Both the position numbers and the translations under genes were made by a program. Of a stretch of DNA of 64,000 nt, positions 37,936-63,010 are shown piece after piece. The stretch lies in the NCBI RefSeq assembly GCF_045679555.1, contig NC_092087.1, positions 87,330,361-87,394,360 on the forward strand, written 5' to 3'. This stretch comes from Salvelinus alpinus (Eukaryota; Chordata; Actinopteri; Salmoniformes; Salmonidae). The notes beneath the pieces are model-generated. The model did not search any database and was not told the origin of the DNA. It saw only the letters and a program-made list of their open reading frames with translations. Within the stretch, counting starts at the first letter, position 1. Each line of letters opens with the position of its first letter.

Positions 37936-40037
37936 TGTTACGTTCCCCAGTTTCTGTGTTGTGGTTTGTATTTGAGTGTGTTTCAGGAGATAGCTTCCTG
38001 AGTTCGACTCAATGGCTAATTGATGATTGGAGAGCTGACCCCGCCCCCTCGTCAAGAAGCAGCTGACTCTAATCAGCTAATAGCCACCTGAAGATATAAA
38101 AGCCAGTGTTCTGTTTAAGAGAAAAGATGATAGGCAGAGATTGAATATTTTGGAGAGATCTTTTTTGGAGGGAGAGAAAACATTAGAGAGAGAAGATTTT
38201 GGAAAGATTGGAGAGAGAGATCCTTGCTTGAGAATTTGATTGTGATAAAGTGTTGGTTGTTTCTCAGAGATTTGGTATGTACTATATAAGTTGTTGCTGA
38301 GGGAGCTGATTGGTTATGTCTTATGTGTTATAGGACGCACTGTTTTGATTATTGAAATTGTTTGTTAATAATTGTTCTGTTTCATTTGTTCCCAGGGGGG
38401 AAGGAGAAGGCACTTTGGGAGTGCTTAGGCAAGAGGCCCGCGGGCATACATATACCCGTAGTATATTCATTGTCTAGGCACACTAGGTAAGACCTGGGCG
38501 GACCACCCCCTGTATTTTGGTTAGGGCACCAGGTGGTGCTAAGATAGGTAAGTAGTGGGTAGGCAGGTTAGATAGGAAAGGGGGAAGTTTTGATATTTAC
38601 TTTCTTTGCTTTGGTTCCGTCCAGCCCCTTTTCCCCATATTACCGTAAGGAAATAAATCCTAGTAACGGTCAAATCTGCCTTTGTCGTCCTTACTCACGC
38701 CTACAGTCCATACCTCTTACACTTCACAGGGAGTTGAGTTGCAGCAGGGAGTTGCGTTCCCTCTTCTCAGAGGCGTGCGTAACATAATGGGGGCTCATCC
38801 GGGATTCCATTAAACCCACCGGACCCTGCTGCACTGAACTCTCTGTGGTTAGTGATTGAGGTGTGATGGTAGGTTGTGAGTTTGGATGACTTGTTTAGTT
38901 TGTGTGTTCAGTAGATTGTTGTGTACAAGATGGCTGCCTCAGCCATCTCCAAGTTCATTGAAGCACCCTCTATTGACTGTTTGTTGAGGTTTCGAAAAGT
39001 AGACCTTTTAGTTATAGCTGACCATTATGGATTTGTTATCCCTGAGAAAGTCCTAAAGGCTGAGCTTTTGGTGCTAGTCAGGGAGGGTTTAGTGAGAGAA
39101 AGAATTCTCTCATTGCAAGGAGAGGAGACGGGTAGACTTTCTGATGCCAAGTCGGAGGACAGGGCGGAGGAAGGGGTTGCTCGTACCCCCTTTGCATTGC
39201 CTCGCTATGATCCTTTATCTTCTGCTTCCCGGACGAGCCCCCATTATGTTACGCACGCCTCTGAGAAGAGGGAACGCAACTCCCTGCTGCAACTCAACTC
39301 CCTGTGAAGTGTAAGAGGTATGGACTGTAGGCGTGAGTAAGGACGACAAAGGCAGATTTGACCGTTACTAGGATTTATTTCCTTACGGTAATATGGGGAA
39401 AAGGGGCTGGACGGAACCAAAGCAAAGAAAGTAAATATCAAAACTTCCCCCTTTCCTATCTAACCTGCCTACCCACTACTTATCTATCTTAGCACCACCT
39501 GGTGCCCTAACCAAAATACAGGGGGTGGTCCGCCCAGGTGTTACCTAGTGTGCCTAGACAATGAATATACTACGGGTATATGTATGCCCGCGGGCCTCTT
39601 GCCTAAGCACTCCCAAAGTGCCTTCTCCTTCCCCCTGGGAACAAATGAAACAGAACAATTATTAACAAACAATTTCAATAATCAAAACAGTGCGTCCTAT
39701 AACACATAAGACATAACCAATCAGCTCCCTCAGCAACAACTTATATAGTACATACCAAATCTCTGAGAAACAACCAACACTTTATCACAATCAAATTCTC
39801 AAGCAAGGATCTCTCTCTCCAATGATTTCTCTCCCTCCAAAATATTCAATCTCTGCCTATCATCTTTTCTCTTAAACAGAACACTGGCTTTTATATCTTC
39901 AGGTGGCTATTAGCTGATTAGAGTCAGCTGCTTCTTGACGAGGGGGCGGGGTCAGCTCTCCAATCATCAATTAGCCATTGAGTCGAACTCAGGAAGCTAT
40001 CTCCTGAAACACAACACAGAAACTGGGGAACGTAACA
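37936..40037. mobile_element. Inverted-LTR element (copy 2)
   Basis: This is the second copy of 29,456-31,558, with the same GATAC flanks. It carries two substitutions and a 1-bp deletion in the right, reversed LTR relative to copy 1. Confidence 0.85.
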
Positions 40038-40758
40038 GATACTGAGTTAGTTAACTAGCTCCCAACTATTGGCCGGAAGCGCTGAACTGGAAGTCACCCA
40101 CAAAAAAACTAAACAGACCCCACCCATATTTCTGTTGAAAATTAGGTGAATAGGACACAATATGGATGTTTGGAGGGTTGTGGGTAATTCCATCAGCCAG
40201 GGAATTCCATTCCAGAACATTGAGTATTGGAACATTCTGGAACTTTTGTTGATTGATAATAATATATCTCACAGTTAACAAGTTCAGACCAGGCAGTGAG
40301 ATTATTGCCGGATTTAAAGCCTTTTGTCCATAGAAGACTAAGAGTCCACCACTATTAATAGAGAATAAATTACATTATTGCATAGTGTGAATGTGATGTC
40401 ATATAGAATGAGTGCTATGGTCTCCAACATGGCGTGGTTCTTGACCCCCTAACTGTTGTCTGACCTTCCCAGGTAGGGGTGTTTCTTTTGGGGCGCAGAG
40501 ATGGGCTAGAGGTGGATGGGAGAGTGGAGACCCATGGAGGTGTACCTATTGCCCACCTAACTGTTGTCTGATCTTCCCAGGTAGGGGTGTCTCTTTTTGG
40601 GGGGATGGATGGGAGAGTGGAGATCCATGGAGGGGTACCTTTTACACCCCTGACAGCCCTAATGAGTCTGTGTTTGGGGATAAGGGGAGCTGGGGGTGGA
40701 GGCTGTGGAGCTAAATATGGGAACCCTGTCCTTTAGGCCACACCCACAGGAAGTATCA

Positions 40759-53623
<12,865 letters not shown>

Positions 53624-53739
53624 AGTTTGTCAGTTTGTCAGTTTGTCAGTTTGTCACATGGCGTTTTAGGTACCCGCATTTTAAATGTGTGTGTGTCCGT
53701 GTGTGTTTTCACAGTTCCATCTGACACAACAAGGTAGAC

Positions 53740-54250
53740 TATCAAAAGAGCAGCCAGCATGCTATGTTGCTATTGTTTCTGTAGTTGTTGAAGGAGTCTT
53801 ACTGAAAGATACATTCTGATTGGATAATGTAAATAATCCTAATCATTCCACCGTATCTTGTAGATTTCTATTCTTTATTTCTTTTGAAATCATCATTCTC
53901 TATCTTCACACACGAGAGAATGGTTTGGTGTTCTTGGCTTACAAACAGATTATTGAAGTTTAGGGGAAGTTTCATTTTGAACACACTGAATTTAGTCATC
54001 TGACAGAATCTCTGAGTGGTGTCTTGACATTAGAACCAGGTCTTGTCCTTAATGGTACCTTATTCCCTATATAGTGTCCTACGCTTAACCAGGTAGTGTA
54101 CCATATAGGGAATAGGGTGCCATTTGTGACGCGGATATAGTGAGATATTATACATAATACATGACAAGCTGCTCATAAACCCAGTCCAACACTATGATGC
54201 TTCACTCATAAGGGATTAATCAATACCATTTATCAACCATCAATCCATCA
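53740..54250. other. Intergenic DNA with a short palindromic repeat
   Basis: Mostly featureless. At 54,050-54,125 an inverted repeat pairs TATTCCCTATATAGTGTCCT with its near-complement ending in AGGGTGCCATTTG. The same motif is scattered through the window (about 260, 15,065, 17,515, 63,920), so it is a short dispersed salmonid repeat. Confidence 0.55.
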
Positions 54251-54331
54251 AATGTAGTTTGGAAAGTCAGGCCAGTCTGAATGGATCGTCATTTCATTCA
54301 TTTAGTAAACTCTACAATTCACATCGCTTCC

Positions 54332-54835
54332 TGTTACGGATACAAGTATTATGTGTGTATCCTGTGTATTTTTGTTCTCCTTCTCCCCTACTCACAGGTG
54401 ACAATCATCATTCCCCAATCAGTCATCAATCAGTCACTAATCGGAAGACACCTGCTCCTTTTCCCTTACCCAATCACAGTCCCTTTCCCTTGGTTTAAAA
54501 ACCCTGTCAGTTGTGTTCTCAAAAGCTCAATCTCTCTGTCAATGCCATATGTCTGTAGATCCATTGTGTGGTTTGCAACTACATGTCACTTTGTTCCTAC
54601 CTGTGAGGATTGTTTTTTGTTATGGTGTTTGAGTGTTTCTTTGATAGTGGGAAAAGGGGGTAACCAGACAGTTTGCCCATGGGCCTACACTACCCGTAGG
54701 TAAACTTTGTTAAATACACTAGTTAGAACTGGGTGGACCACCCTCTGTATTTTTGGTTAGTTAGTTAGCTGTTGTTGAAATAGTCTAGTTTAGGGGTGTT
54801 TTTGGATGCTTATTGTTTCATTCCTTCGGTCCTGC
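54332..54835 (+). mobile_element. Truncated LTR related to the inverted-LTR element
   Basis: It starts TGTTACGG like the LTR at 29,456. It shares the block GGGTGGACCACCCTCTGTAT followed by TTTTGGTTAG and the overall order, then breaks off into a 57-bp minisatellite. No primer-binding site follows. It is a diverged relative, not a copy of the same insertion. Confidence 0.7.
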
Positions 54836-55530
54836 AAGTCACAGAGAGAGCATTACGACAGCTACACAGGCCTCTGGCAGCAAGTCACAGAGAGAGCATT
54901 ACAACAGTATGTAGACAGCTACACAGGTCTCTGGCAGCTAGTCACAGAGAGAGCATTACAACAGTATGTAGACAGCTACACAGGTCTCTGGCAGCTAGTC
55001 ACAGAGAGAGCATTACAACAGTATGTAGACAGCTACACAGGTCTCTGGTAGCAAGTCACAGAGAGAGCATTACAACAGTATGTGGACAGCTACACAGGTC
55101 TCTGGTAGCAAGTCACAGAGAGAGCATTACAACAGTATGTGGACAGCTACACAGGCCTCTGGTAGCAAGTCACAGAGAGAGCATTACAACAGTATGTAGA
55201 CAGCTACACAGGTCTCTGACAGCAAGTCACAGAGAGAGCATTACAACAGTATGTAGACAGCTACACAGGTCTCTGGTAGCAAGTCACAGAGAGAGCATTA
55301 CAACAGTATGTAGACAGCTACACAGGTCTCTGACAGCAAGTCACAGAGAGAGCATTATAACAGTATGTAGACAGCTACACAGGTCTCTGACAGCAAGTCA
55401 CAGAGAGAGCATTACAACAGTATGTAGACAGCTACACAGGTCTCTGACAGCAAGTCACAGAGAGAGCATTACAACAGTATGTAGACAGCTACACAGGTCT
55501 CTGACAGCTAGTCACAGAGAGCATTACAAC
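54836..55530. repeat. 57-bp minisatellite
   Basis: About 12 units of GTAGACAGCTACACAGGTCT then CTGGTAGCAAGTCACAGAGA plus GAGCATTACAACAGTAT. Because 57 is a multiple of three, a spurious 246-codon open frame with a 19-residue period appears. Confidence 0.96.
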
Positions 55531-55828
55531 AACTGAAAGAGGGAAAGGTAGAAAGATTGAGAGAACTTCACAAAACCTCCACCCTCAGTCCCAGCCATTC
55601 CATCCCCCTCAACCTCTCACCCCTGCTGCCTGTCCAGGTGCTCTGCCTCCATTCCTACTTCCCCCCTCCCCCTGAGGTCAGGAGTCCCCCCACCAAGCAA
55701 CACATGAAGATCAATCTGTATATAAGGTCCGGTACTTACCCCTCAACCACTACTCCCTGTCCAGGTGTTGTTCCCCACAGACATAGTAGCTCTGTCTATG
55801 TTTATCACCTTCTCCTGCTGAAGTGTTT

Positions 55829-55992
55829 CCCAAACTCGGTCCTGGGGCCCCCTGGGTGCACGTTCTGTTTTTCTCCCCGGCACTACACAGCTGATTCAAA
55901 CCATTAAAAGTTGATTATTTGAATCAGCTGTGTAGTACTAGGGGAGAAAAACAGAATGTGCATCCAGGGGGCCCCAGGACCGAGTTTGGGAA
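55829..55992. mobile_element. Palindromic MITE with ~70-bp inverted arms
   Basis: TTCCCAAACTCGGTCCTGGG and the following GCCCCCTGG.. are repeated as the reverse complement at the right side, ending CCGAGTTTGGGAA. A short AT-rich loop (about 55,898-55,920) separates the arms. It has no coding capacity. Confidence 0.85.
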
Positions 55993-56029
55993 ACCCTTCC
56001 CCTACAGAACCTTCTGTCAGTGTCGCAGT

Positions 56030-56722
56030 GAGCCAGGATAACTACTTCACGAAGAGCCAGGATAACTATGCCGCGAAGAGCCAGGATAACTACGCCCCGA
56101 AGAGCCAGGATAACTACGCCCCGAAGAGCCAGGATAACTACGCCCCGAAGAGCCAGGATAACTACGCCCCGAAGAGCCAGGATAACTACGCCCCGAAGAA
56201 CCAGGATAACTACGCCCCGAAGAGCCAGGATAACTACTTCACGAAGAGCCAGGATACCTACTTCACGAAGAGCCAGGATAACTACTTCACGAAGAGCCAG
56301 GATAACTACCTCACGAAGAGCCAGGATAACTACGCCACGAAGAGCCAGGATAACTACGCCACGAAGAGCCAGGATAACTAAGACACGAAGAGCCAGGATA
56401 ACTAAGCCACGAAGAGCCAGGATAACTACGCCACGAAGAGCCAGGATAACTACGCCACGAAGAGCCAGGATAACTACGCCACAGAGCCAGGATAACTACG
56501 CCACAAAGAGCCAGGATAACTACGCCACGAAGAGCCAGGATAACTACGCCACAGAGCCAGGATAACTACGACACAAAGAGCCAGGATAACTATGCCACGA
56601 AGAGCCAGGATAACTACGCCACGAAGAGCCAGGATAACTAAGCCACGAAGAGCCAGGATAACTAAGCCACGACGAGCCAGGATAACTACGCCACGAAGAA
56701 CCAGGATACCTACGCCACGAAA
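56030..56722. repeat. 24-bp minisatellite
   Basis: About 28 units of GAGCCAGGATAACTACGCC plus ACGAA. The first half reads as an eight-residue repeat SQDNYAPK in one frame, but later units acquire stops (AACTAAG) and drop 3 bp. I therefore treat it as non-coding. Confidence 0.95.
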
Positions 56723-56749
56723 CCTCCACCACAACCTCTCCTCCACCCT

Positions 56750-59700
56750 GACCGTGTCTCCCTACAGTACCTTCTACCAGGGTCCTGGTGTTCTCTCCAA
56801 CTCCCCCATCTCCCTACAGTACCTTCTACCAGGGTCCTTGTGTTCTCTCCAACTCCCCCATCTCCCTACAGTACCTTCTACCAGGGTCCTTGTGTTCTTC
56901 CCCCCCCCATCTCCCTACAGTACCTTTTACCAGGGTCCTGGTGTTCTCTCCCCCCCCCCCCCATCTCCCTACAGTACCTTTTATCAGGGTCCTGGTGTTC
57001 TCCCCCCCCCCCCCATCTCCCTACAGTACCTTCTACCAGGGTCCTGGTGTTCTTTCCCCCCCATCTCCCTACAGTACCTTCTACCAGGGTCCTGGTGTTC
57101 TCCCCCCCCCCATCTCCCTACAGTACCTTCTACCAGGGTCCTGGTGTTCTCCCCCCCCCCCCCATCTCCCTACAGTACCTTCTACCAGGGTCCTTGTGTT
57201 CTTCCCCCCCCCCATCTCCCTACAGTACCTTCTACCAGGGTCCTGGTGTTCTCCCCCCCCCCCCATCTCCCTACAGTACCTTCTACCAGGGTCCTGGTGT
57301 TCTCCCCCCCCCCCATCTCCCTACAGTACCTTCTACCAGGGTCCTGGTGTTCTCTCCCCCCCCCCCCCCATCTCCCTACAGTACCTTTTATCAGGGTCCT
57401 GGTGTTCTTCCCCCCCCCCCCCCCCATCTCCCTACAGTACCTTCTACCAGGTCATGGTGTTCTATCCCCCCCCCCATCTCCCTACAGTACCTTCTACCAG
57501 GGTCCTGGTGTTCTTTCCCCCCCATCTCCCTACAGTACCTTCTACCAGGGTCCTGGTGTTCTCCCCCCCCCCCCCCCCCCCATCTCCCTACAGTACCTTC
57601 TACCAGGGTCCTTGTGTTCTTTCCCCCCCCATCTCCCTACAGTACCTTCTACCAGGGTCCTGGTGTTCTCTCCCCCCCATCTCCCTACAGTACCTTTTAT
57701 CAGGGTCCTGGTGTTCTCTCCCCCCCCCATCTCCCTACAGTACCTTCTACCAGGGTCCTTGTGTTCTTCCCCCCCATCTCCCTACAGTACCTTCTACCAG
57801 GGTCCTGGTGTTCTCTTCCCCCCCCCCATCTCCCTACAGTACCTTTTATCAGGGTCCTGGTGTTCTCTCCCCCCCCCCATCTCCCTACAGTACCTTCTAC
57901 CAGGGTCCTTGTGTTCTTCCCCCCCCATCTCCCTACAGTACCTTCTACCAGGGTTCTGGTGTTCTCTCCCCCCCCCCCCCCCATCTCCCTACAGTACCTT
58001 TTATCAGGGTCCTGGTGTTCTTCCCCCCCCCCCCCCCCCATCTTCCTACAGTACCTTCTACCAGGTCCTGGTGTTCTACCCCCCCCCCCCCCATCTCCCT
58101 ACAGTACCTTCTACCAGGGTCCTGGTGTTCTCCCCCCCCCCATCTCCCTACAGTACCTTCTACCAGGGTCCTTGTGTTCTTTCCCCCCCCATCTCCCTAC
58201 AGTACCTTCTACCAGGGTCCTGGTGTTCTCTCCCCCCCCCATCTCCCTACAGTACCTTTTATCAGGGTCCTGGTGTTCTCTCCCCCCCCCCATCTCCCTA
58301 CAGTACCTTCTACCAGGGTCCTTGTGTTCTTCCCCCCCCATCTCCCTACAGTACCTTCTACCAGGGTCCTGGTGTTCTCTTCCCCCCCCCATCTCCCTAC
58401 AGTACCTTTTATCAGGGTCCTGGTGTTCTCTCCCCCCCCCCATCTCCCTACAGTACCTTCTACCAGGGTCCTTGTGTTCTTTCCCCCCCCCATCTCCCTA
58501 CAGTACCTTCTACCAGGGTCCTGGTGTTCTCTCCCCCCCCCCATCTCCCTACAGTACCTTTTATCAGGGTCCTGGTGTTCTCTCCCCCCCCCATCTCCCT
58601 ACAGTACCTTCTACCAGGGTCCTTGTGTTCTTCCCCCCCCATCTCCCTACAGTACCTTCTACCAGGGTCCTGGTGTTCTCTTCCCCCCCCCATCTCCCTA
58701 CAGTACCTTTTATCAGGGTCCTGGTGTTCTCTCCCCCCCCCCATCTCCCTACAGTACCTTCTACCAGGGTCCTTGTGTTCTTCCCCCCCCCATCTCCCTA
58801 CAGTACCTTCTACCAGGGTTCTGGTGTTCTCTCCCCCCCCCCCCCATCTCCCTACAGTACCTTTTATCAGGGTCCTGGTGTTCTTCCCCCCCCCCCCCCC
58901 CCATCTCCCTACAGTACCTTCTACCAGGTCCTGGTGTTCTACCCCCCCCCCCCCATCTCCCTACAGTACCTTCTACCAGGGTCCTGGTGTTCTCCCCCCC
59001 CCCCCCCCATCTCCCTACAGTACCTTCTACCAGGGTCCTTGTGTTCTTTCCCCCCCCCATCTCCCTACAGTACCTTCTACCAGGGTCCTGGTGTTCTCCC
59101 CCCCCCCCATCTCCCTACAGTACCTTTTATCAGGGTCCTGGTGTTCTCTCCCCCCCCCCCATCTCCCTACAGTACCTTCTACCAGGGTCCTTGTGTTCTT
59201 CCCCCCCCATCTCCCTACAGTACCTTCTACCAGGGTCCTGGTGTTCTCTCCCCCCCCCCCCCATCTCCCTACAGTACCTTTTATCAGGGTCCTGGTGTTC
59301 TCTCCCCCCCCCCATCTCCCTACAGTACCTTCTACCAGGGTCCTTGTGTTCTTCCCCCCCCATCTCCCTACAGTACCTTCTACCAGGGTCCTGGTGTTCT
59401 CTCCCCCCCCCCCCCCCCCCATCTCCCTACAGTACCTTTTATCAGGGTCCTGGTGTTCTCTCCCCCCCTCCCCCCCCATCTCCCTACAGTACCTTCTACC
59501 AGGGTCCTGGTGTTCTCTCCCCCCCCCCCCCCCCCATCTCCCTACAGTACCTTTTATCAGGGTCCTGGTGTTCTCTCCCCCCCCCCATCTCCCTACAGTA
59601 CCTTCTACCAGGGTCCTTGTGTTCTTCCCCCCCCCATCTCCCTACAGTACCTTCTACCAGGGTCCTGGTGTTCTTTCCCCCCCATCTCCCTACAGTACCT

Positions 59701-61235
59701 TCTACCAGGGTCCTGGTGTTCTCCCCCCCCCCCCATCTCCCTACAGTACCTTCTACCAGGGTCCTTGTGTTCTTCCCCCCCCATCTCCCTACAGTACCTT
59801 CTACCAGGGTCCTGGTGTTCTCCCCCCCCCCCCATCTCCCTACAGTACCTTCTACCAGGGTCCTTGTGTTCTTCCCCCCCCCATCTCCCTACAGTACCTT
59901 CTACCAGGGTCCTGGTGTTCTCTCCCCCCCCCCATCTCCCTACAGTACCTTTTATCAGGGTCCTGGTGTTCTTCCCCCCCCCCCCCCCCCCCATCTCCCT
60001 ACAGTACCTTCTACCAGGTCCTGGTGTTCTCCCCCATCTCCCTACAGTACCTTCTACCAGGGTCCTTGTGTTCTTCCCCCCCCCATCTCCCTACAGTACC
60101 TTCTACCAGGGTCCTGGTGTTCTCCCCCCCCCCCATCTCCCTACAGTACCTTTTATCAGGGTCCTGGTGTTCTTCCCCCCCCCCCCATCTCCCTACAGTA
60201 CCTTCTACCAGGTCCTGGTGTTCTTCCCCCCCCATCTCCCTACAGTACCTTCTACCAGGGTCCTGGTGTTCTCCCCCCCCATCTCCCTACAGTACCTTCT
60301 ACCAGGGTCCTGGTGTCCCCCCCATCTCCCTACAGTACCTTCTACCAGGGTCCTGGTGCCCCCCCCCCCCCCATCTCCCTACAGGACCTTCTACCAGGGT
60401 CCTGGTGCCTCCCCCCCCCCCTACAGTACCTTCTACCAGGGTCCTGGTGCCTTCCCCCCCTACAGTACCTTCTACCAGGGTCCTGGTGTTCTTCCCCCCC
60501 CCATCTCCCTACAGTACCTTCTACCAGGGTCCTGGTGTTCTCCCCCCATCTCCCTACAGTACCTTCTACCAGGGTCCTGGTGTTCTTCCCCCCCCCCCCA
60601 TCTCCCTACAGTACCTTCTACCAGGGTCCTGGTGTTCTTCCCCCCCCCCCCCCCCATCTCCCTACAGTACCTTCTACCAGGTCCTGGTGTTCTTCCCCCC
60701 CCCCCCCATCTCCCTACAGTACCTTCTACCAGGGTCCTGGTGTTCTTCCCCCCCACCCATCTCCCTACAGTACCTTCTACCAGGGTCCTGGTGTTCTCCC
60801 CCCCATCTCCCTACAGTACCTTCTACCAGGGTCCTGGTGTCCCCCCCATCTCCCTACAGTACCTTCTACCAGGGTCCTGGTGCCCCCCCCCCCCCCCATC
60901 TCCCTACAGGACCTTCTACCAGGGTCCTGGTGCCTCCCCCCCCTACAGTACCTTCTACCAGGGTCCTGGTGCCTTCCCCCCCTACAGTACATTCTACCAG
61001 GGTCCTGGTCCCCCCCCCATCTCCCTACAGGACCTTCTACCAGGGTCCTGGTGCCCCCCCCCCCCCCTACAGTACCTTCTACCAGGGTCCTGGTGCCTCC
61101 CCCCTACAGTACCTTCTACCAGGGTCCTGGTGCCTCCCCCCCCCTACAGTACCTTCTACCAGGGTCCTGGTGCCTCCCCCCCTACAGTACCTTCTACCAG
61201 GGTCCTGGTGCCTCCCCCCCTACAGTACCTTCAAC
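56750..61235. repeat. ~52-bp poly-C minisatellite, roughly 85 units
   Basis: Each unit reads CATCTCCCTACAG, TACCTTCTACCAGGGTCC, TGGTGTTCT, then a run of about 6-17 C. Units alternate in a three-unit pattern (TTGTGTTCTT, TGGTGTTCTC, TTTTATCAGGG), a higher-order repeat of about 156 bp, in much of 57,500-59,700. Rightward the units lose the GTTCT part and shorten. Three plus-strand frames stay open for about 1,500 codons only because the unit lacks stops. The minus strand carries one long G-run per unit. Confidence 0.97.
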
Positions 61236-61344
61236 CAGGGTCCCAGTGAACCAGCGGTACAGGTATCTGGCCACCCTGAGTAGTCGTCTCTTGCACCTTC
61301 TTCTGCGATGGCCCATCCTGACCGTGTTCTGGTTGTGGTCGTAA
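61220..61344 (+). other. Exon-like sequence with hydrophobic C-terminus at the array end
   Basis: After the last CCCTACAG the sequence becomes unique. One frame encodes VNQRYRYLATLSSRLL then HLLLRWPILTVFWLWS and TAA, which would suit a tail-anchored membrane segment. I do not recognise the protein. The acceptor is good (polypyrimidine then CTACAG), but no upstream coding exon of the same gene was found, so this may be chance. Confidence 0.22.
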
Positions 61345-61685
61345 GGTTACGGTTCTGTAGTTTCCCGAGGTCCTAAGGTTCTTTTAACCGAAGGTTCTTT
61401 TCCTAAGGTTCTATGGTTGCAGTTGTTGGTTATGGTTGTGTAGTTGCAGGTTTAAGGTTACGGTCGTAAGGTTGCAGTTCTCCGTGTTAGTGGTCCTATG
61501 GTTCTATGTAGTTCTATGGGTTCTGTAGTTGAGGCTCTACAATCCCAGGTTTATTGTAGTCCAGGGTTTGTAATCCTATTTTCACGGAGTTCAGTTCCTC
61601 TTCCTCTACAGAGAGCTCTGTTAGGACTGGATCTCCATCTGGGTCTGGGTCAAGATGAGCAGCGACTAAACGTCTTTTCATTTCT
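61345..61685. other. Unassigned region with repeated AAGGTT/GTAGTT motifs
   Basis: Degenerate short repeats (AAGGTTCT, GTAGTTCTATGG). A possible acceptor TCTTCCTCTACAG precedes an open stretch at 61,612-61,690, but no domain is visible. Confidence 0.3.
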
Positions 61686-61686
61686 A

Positions 61687-61689
<3 letters not shown>

Positions 61690-61736
<47 letters not shown>

Positions 61737-62051
61737 TCTCTCTACCTCTCTCCTTCTCTCCCTCTCTCCTCTCGCTCGCTCGCTGTCTGACTCTCTCACT
61801 CCCTCTCTCTACCTCTCTCCTTCTCTCTCTCTCGCTCCTTCTCTCTCTCTCTCTCCCTGTCCGACTCTCTCTCTCCCTGTCTCTATCTCTCACTCCCTCT
61901 CTCTCCCTCTCTCCTTCTCTCTCAGGTCCTTGAGAGCTTGTTCAAATCAGATCCACTTGTTGCGATCTGGTCTTAAAGAGGAAACTGTGTCCTCTCCCCA
62001 AGGCTTCCTCTCTCTGGATCTTTCTCTCATTCTCTGTTCCTGTCTTCCGCG

Positions 62052-62083
<32 letters not shown>

Positions 62084-62105
62084 TCTTTCTCACTTTCTCG
62101 CTCTC
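61690..62105. repeat. CT-rich low-complexity region
   Basis: (CT)n tracts at 61,690-61,925 and 62,050-62,105 with a short non-repetitive part (61,926-62,045) between. Open frames here are compositional. Confidence 0.92.
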
Positions 62106-62600
62106 TCTCTGGGTGAAGTTATCTCTAGGTACAGTTCTAGGACCAGCTTCCCCTCCCCTTAACAAAACTTTAACCATTAGTTGGCTAAATGCAAAACTGA
62201 CCCTAGAGGCAAATTCACTCTACTCCGAACCACTCAGTGTTCCTTCATCTGTCACACCCAAAGTGAAGTTGACCTTAGGTGCGAAACTTGGGTCAGTTAT
62301 GCATTTACACCACTAATGGTTAAGCTTAGGATTGGAGGAGGCGAAGCTGATCCTAGATCTGTATCTGTAGGAAACCTCGGAGCGACACACTCAAGAGGTC
62401 AAGGGTCAGAAAAGAAAGTCTCTCATTGTTAAGTTCTCTCTCTTTCTTCTCTTCTTTCTTCCTCCCAATGTTTCTCTTTCTCTCATGTTATCCTTTTTTC
62501 CCAGTCCTTGTGGTGATTGAAACAGTCCCTTTCTCTTCTTCCTCTCTTCTTCCTCGCTTCTTTTTCACTTCTTCTTTTACTTTTTTTTCTCCCTTGTGGT
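62106..62600. other. Unassigned intergenic DNA
   Basis: No gene recognised. Short repeated motifs resembling the GATCCTAGATCT type dispersed repeat occur at about 62,350. Confidence 0.35.
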
Positions 62601-62619
62601 GAAACACCTTTCTCTTTTT

Positions 62620-63010
62620 GCTCTCCTCTCCCCTCTCTCTCTTCTCTCTCCTCTCCCCTCCCCTCCCCTCGCTCTCTTCTCTCTCCTCTCCTCTCTCTCT
62701 ACTCTCCTCTCTCTCCCTGCTCTCCCTGCTCTCCTCTCTCTCCCTGCTCTCCCTGCTCTCCTCTCTCTCCCTGCGCTCCCTGCTCTCTCTCTCTGCTCTC
62801 CTCTCTCTGCTCTCTCTCTCTGCTCTCCTCTCTCTCTGCTCTCCTCTCTCTCTCTGCTCTCCTCTCTCTCTCTGCTCTCCTCTCTCTGCTCTCCTCTCTC
62901 TCTGCTCTCCTCTCTCTCTCTGCTCTCCTCTCTCTCTCTGCTCTCCTCTCTCTCTCTCTGCTCTCCTCTCCTCTCTCTGCTCTCTCATCTCCTCTCTCCT
63001 CTCCTCTCTC
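62620..63010. repeat. (CTCTCTGCTCTC)n pyrimidine array
   Basis: About 390 bp made of CTCTCTCTGCTCTCCTCT-type units of 13-22 bp. It yields Leu/Ser-rich frames on one strand and Arg/Glu-rich frames on the other, all artefacts. Confidence 0.94.

Noticed and set aside
54796..55536. 246-codon frame with a 19-residue period
   Set aside because: The 57-bp unit is a multiple of three, so the frame is open by chance. No upstream exon or domain was found.
55956..56381. Frame encoding SQDNYAPK octapeptide repeats that looked like a structural repeat protein
   Set aside because: Stops and 3-bp losses appear in later units of the same array, and substitutions do not favour synonymous sites.
56592..61344. 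Plus-strand open frames of about 1,470-1,560 codons rich in Pro/Ser/Leu/Tyr
   Set aside because: All three frames stay open because the 52-bp unit has no stop codon in any frame. Variable C-runs would shift any real frame from unit to unit.
61612..61692. Open stretch after TCTTCCTCTACAG that could be an exon
   Set aside because: Joining it to the frame at 61,247-61,344 gives an immediate stop and no domain is recognisable; evidence is too thin.
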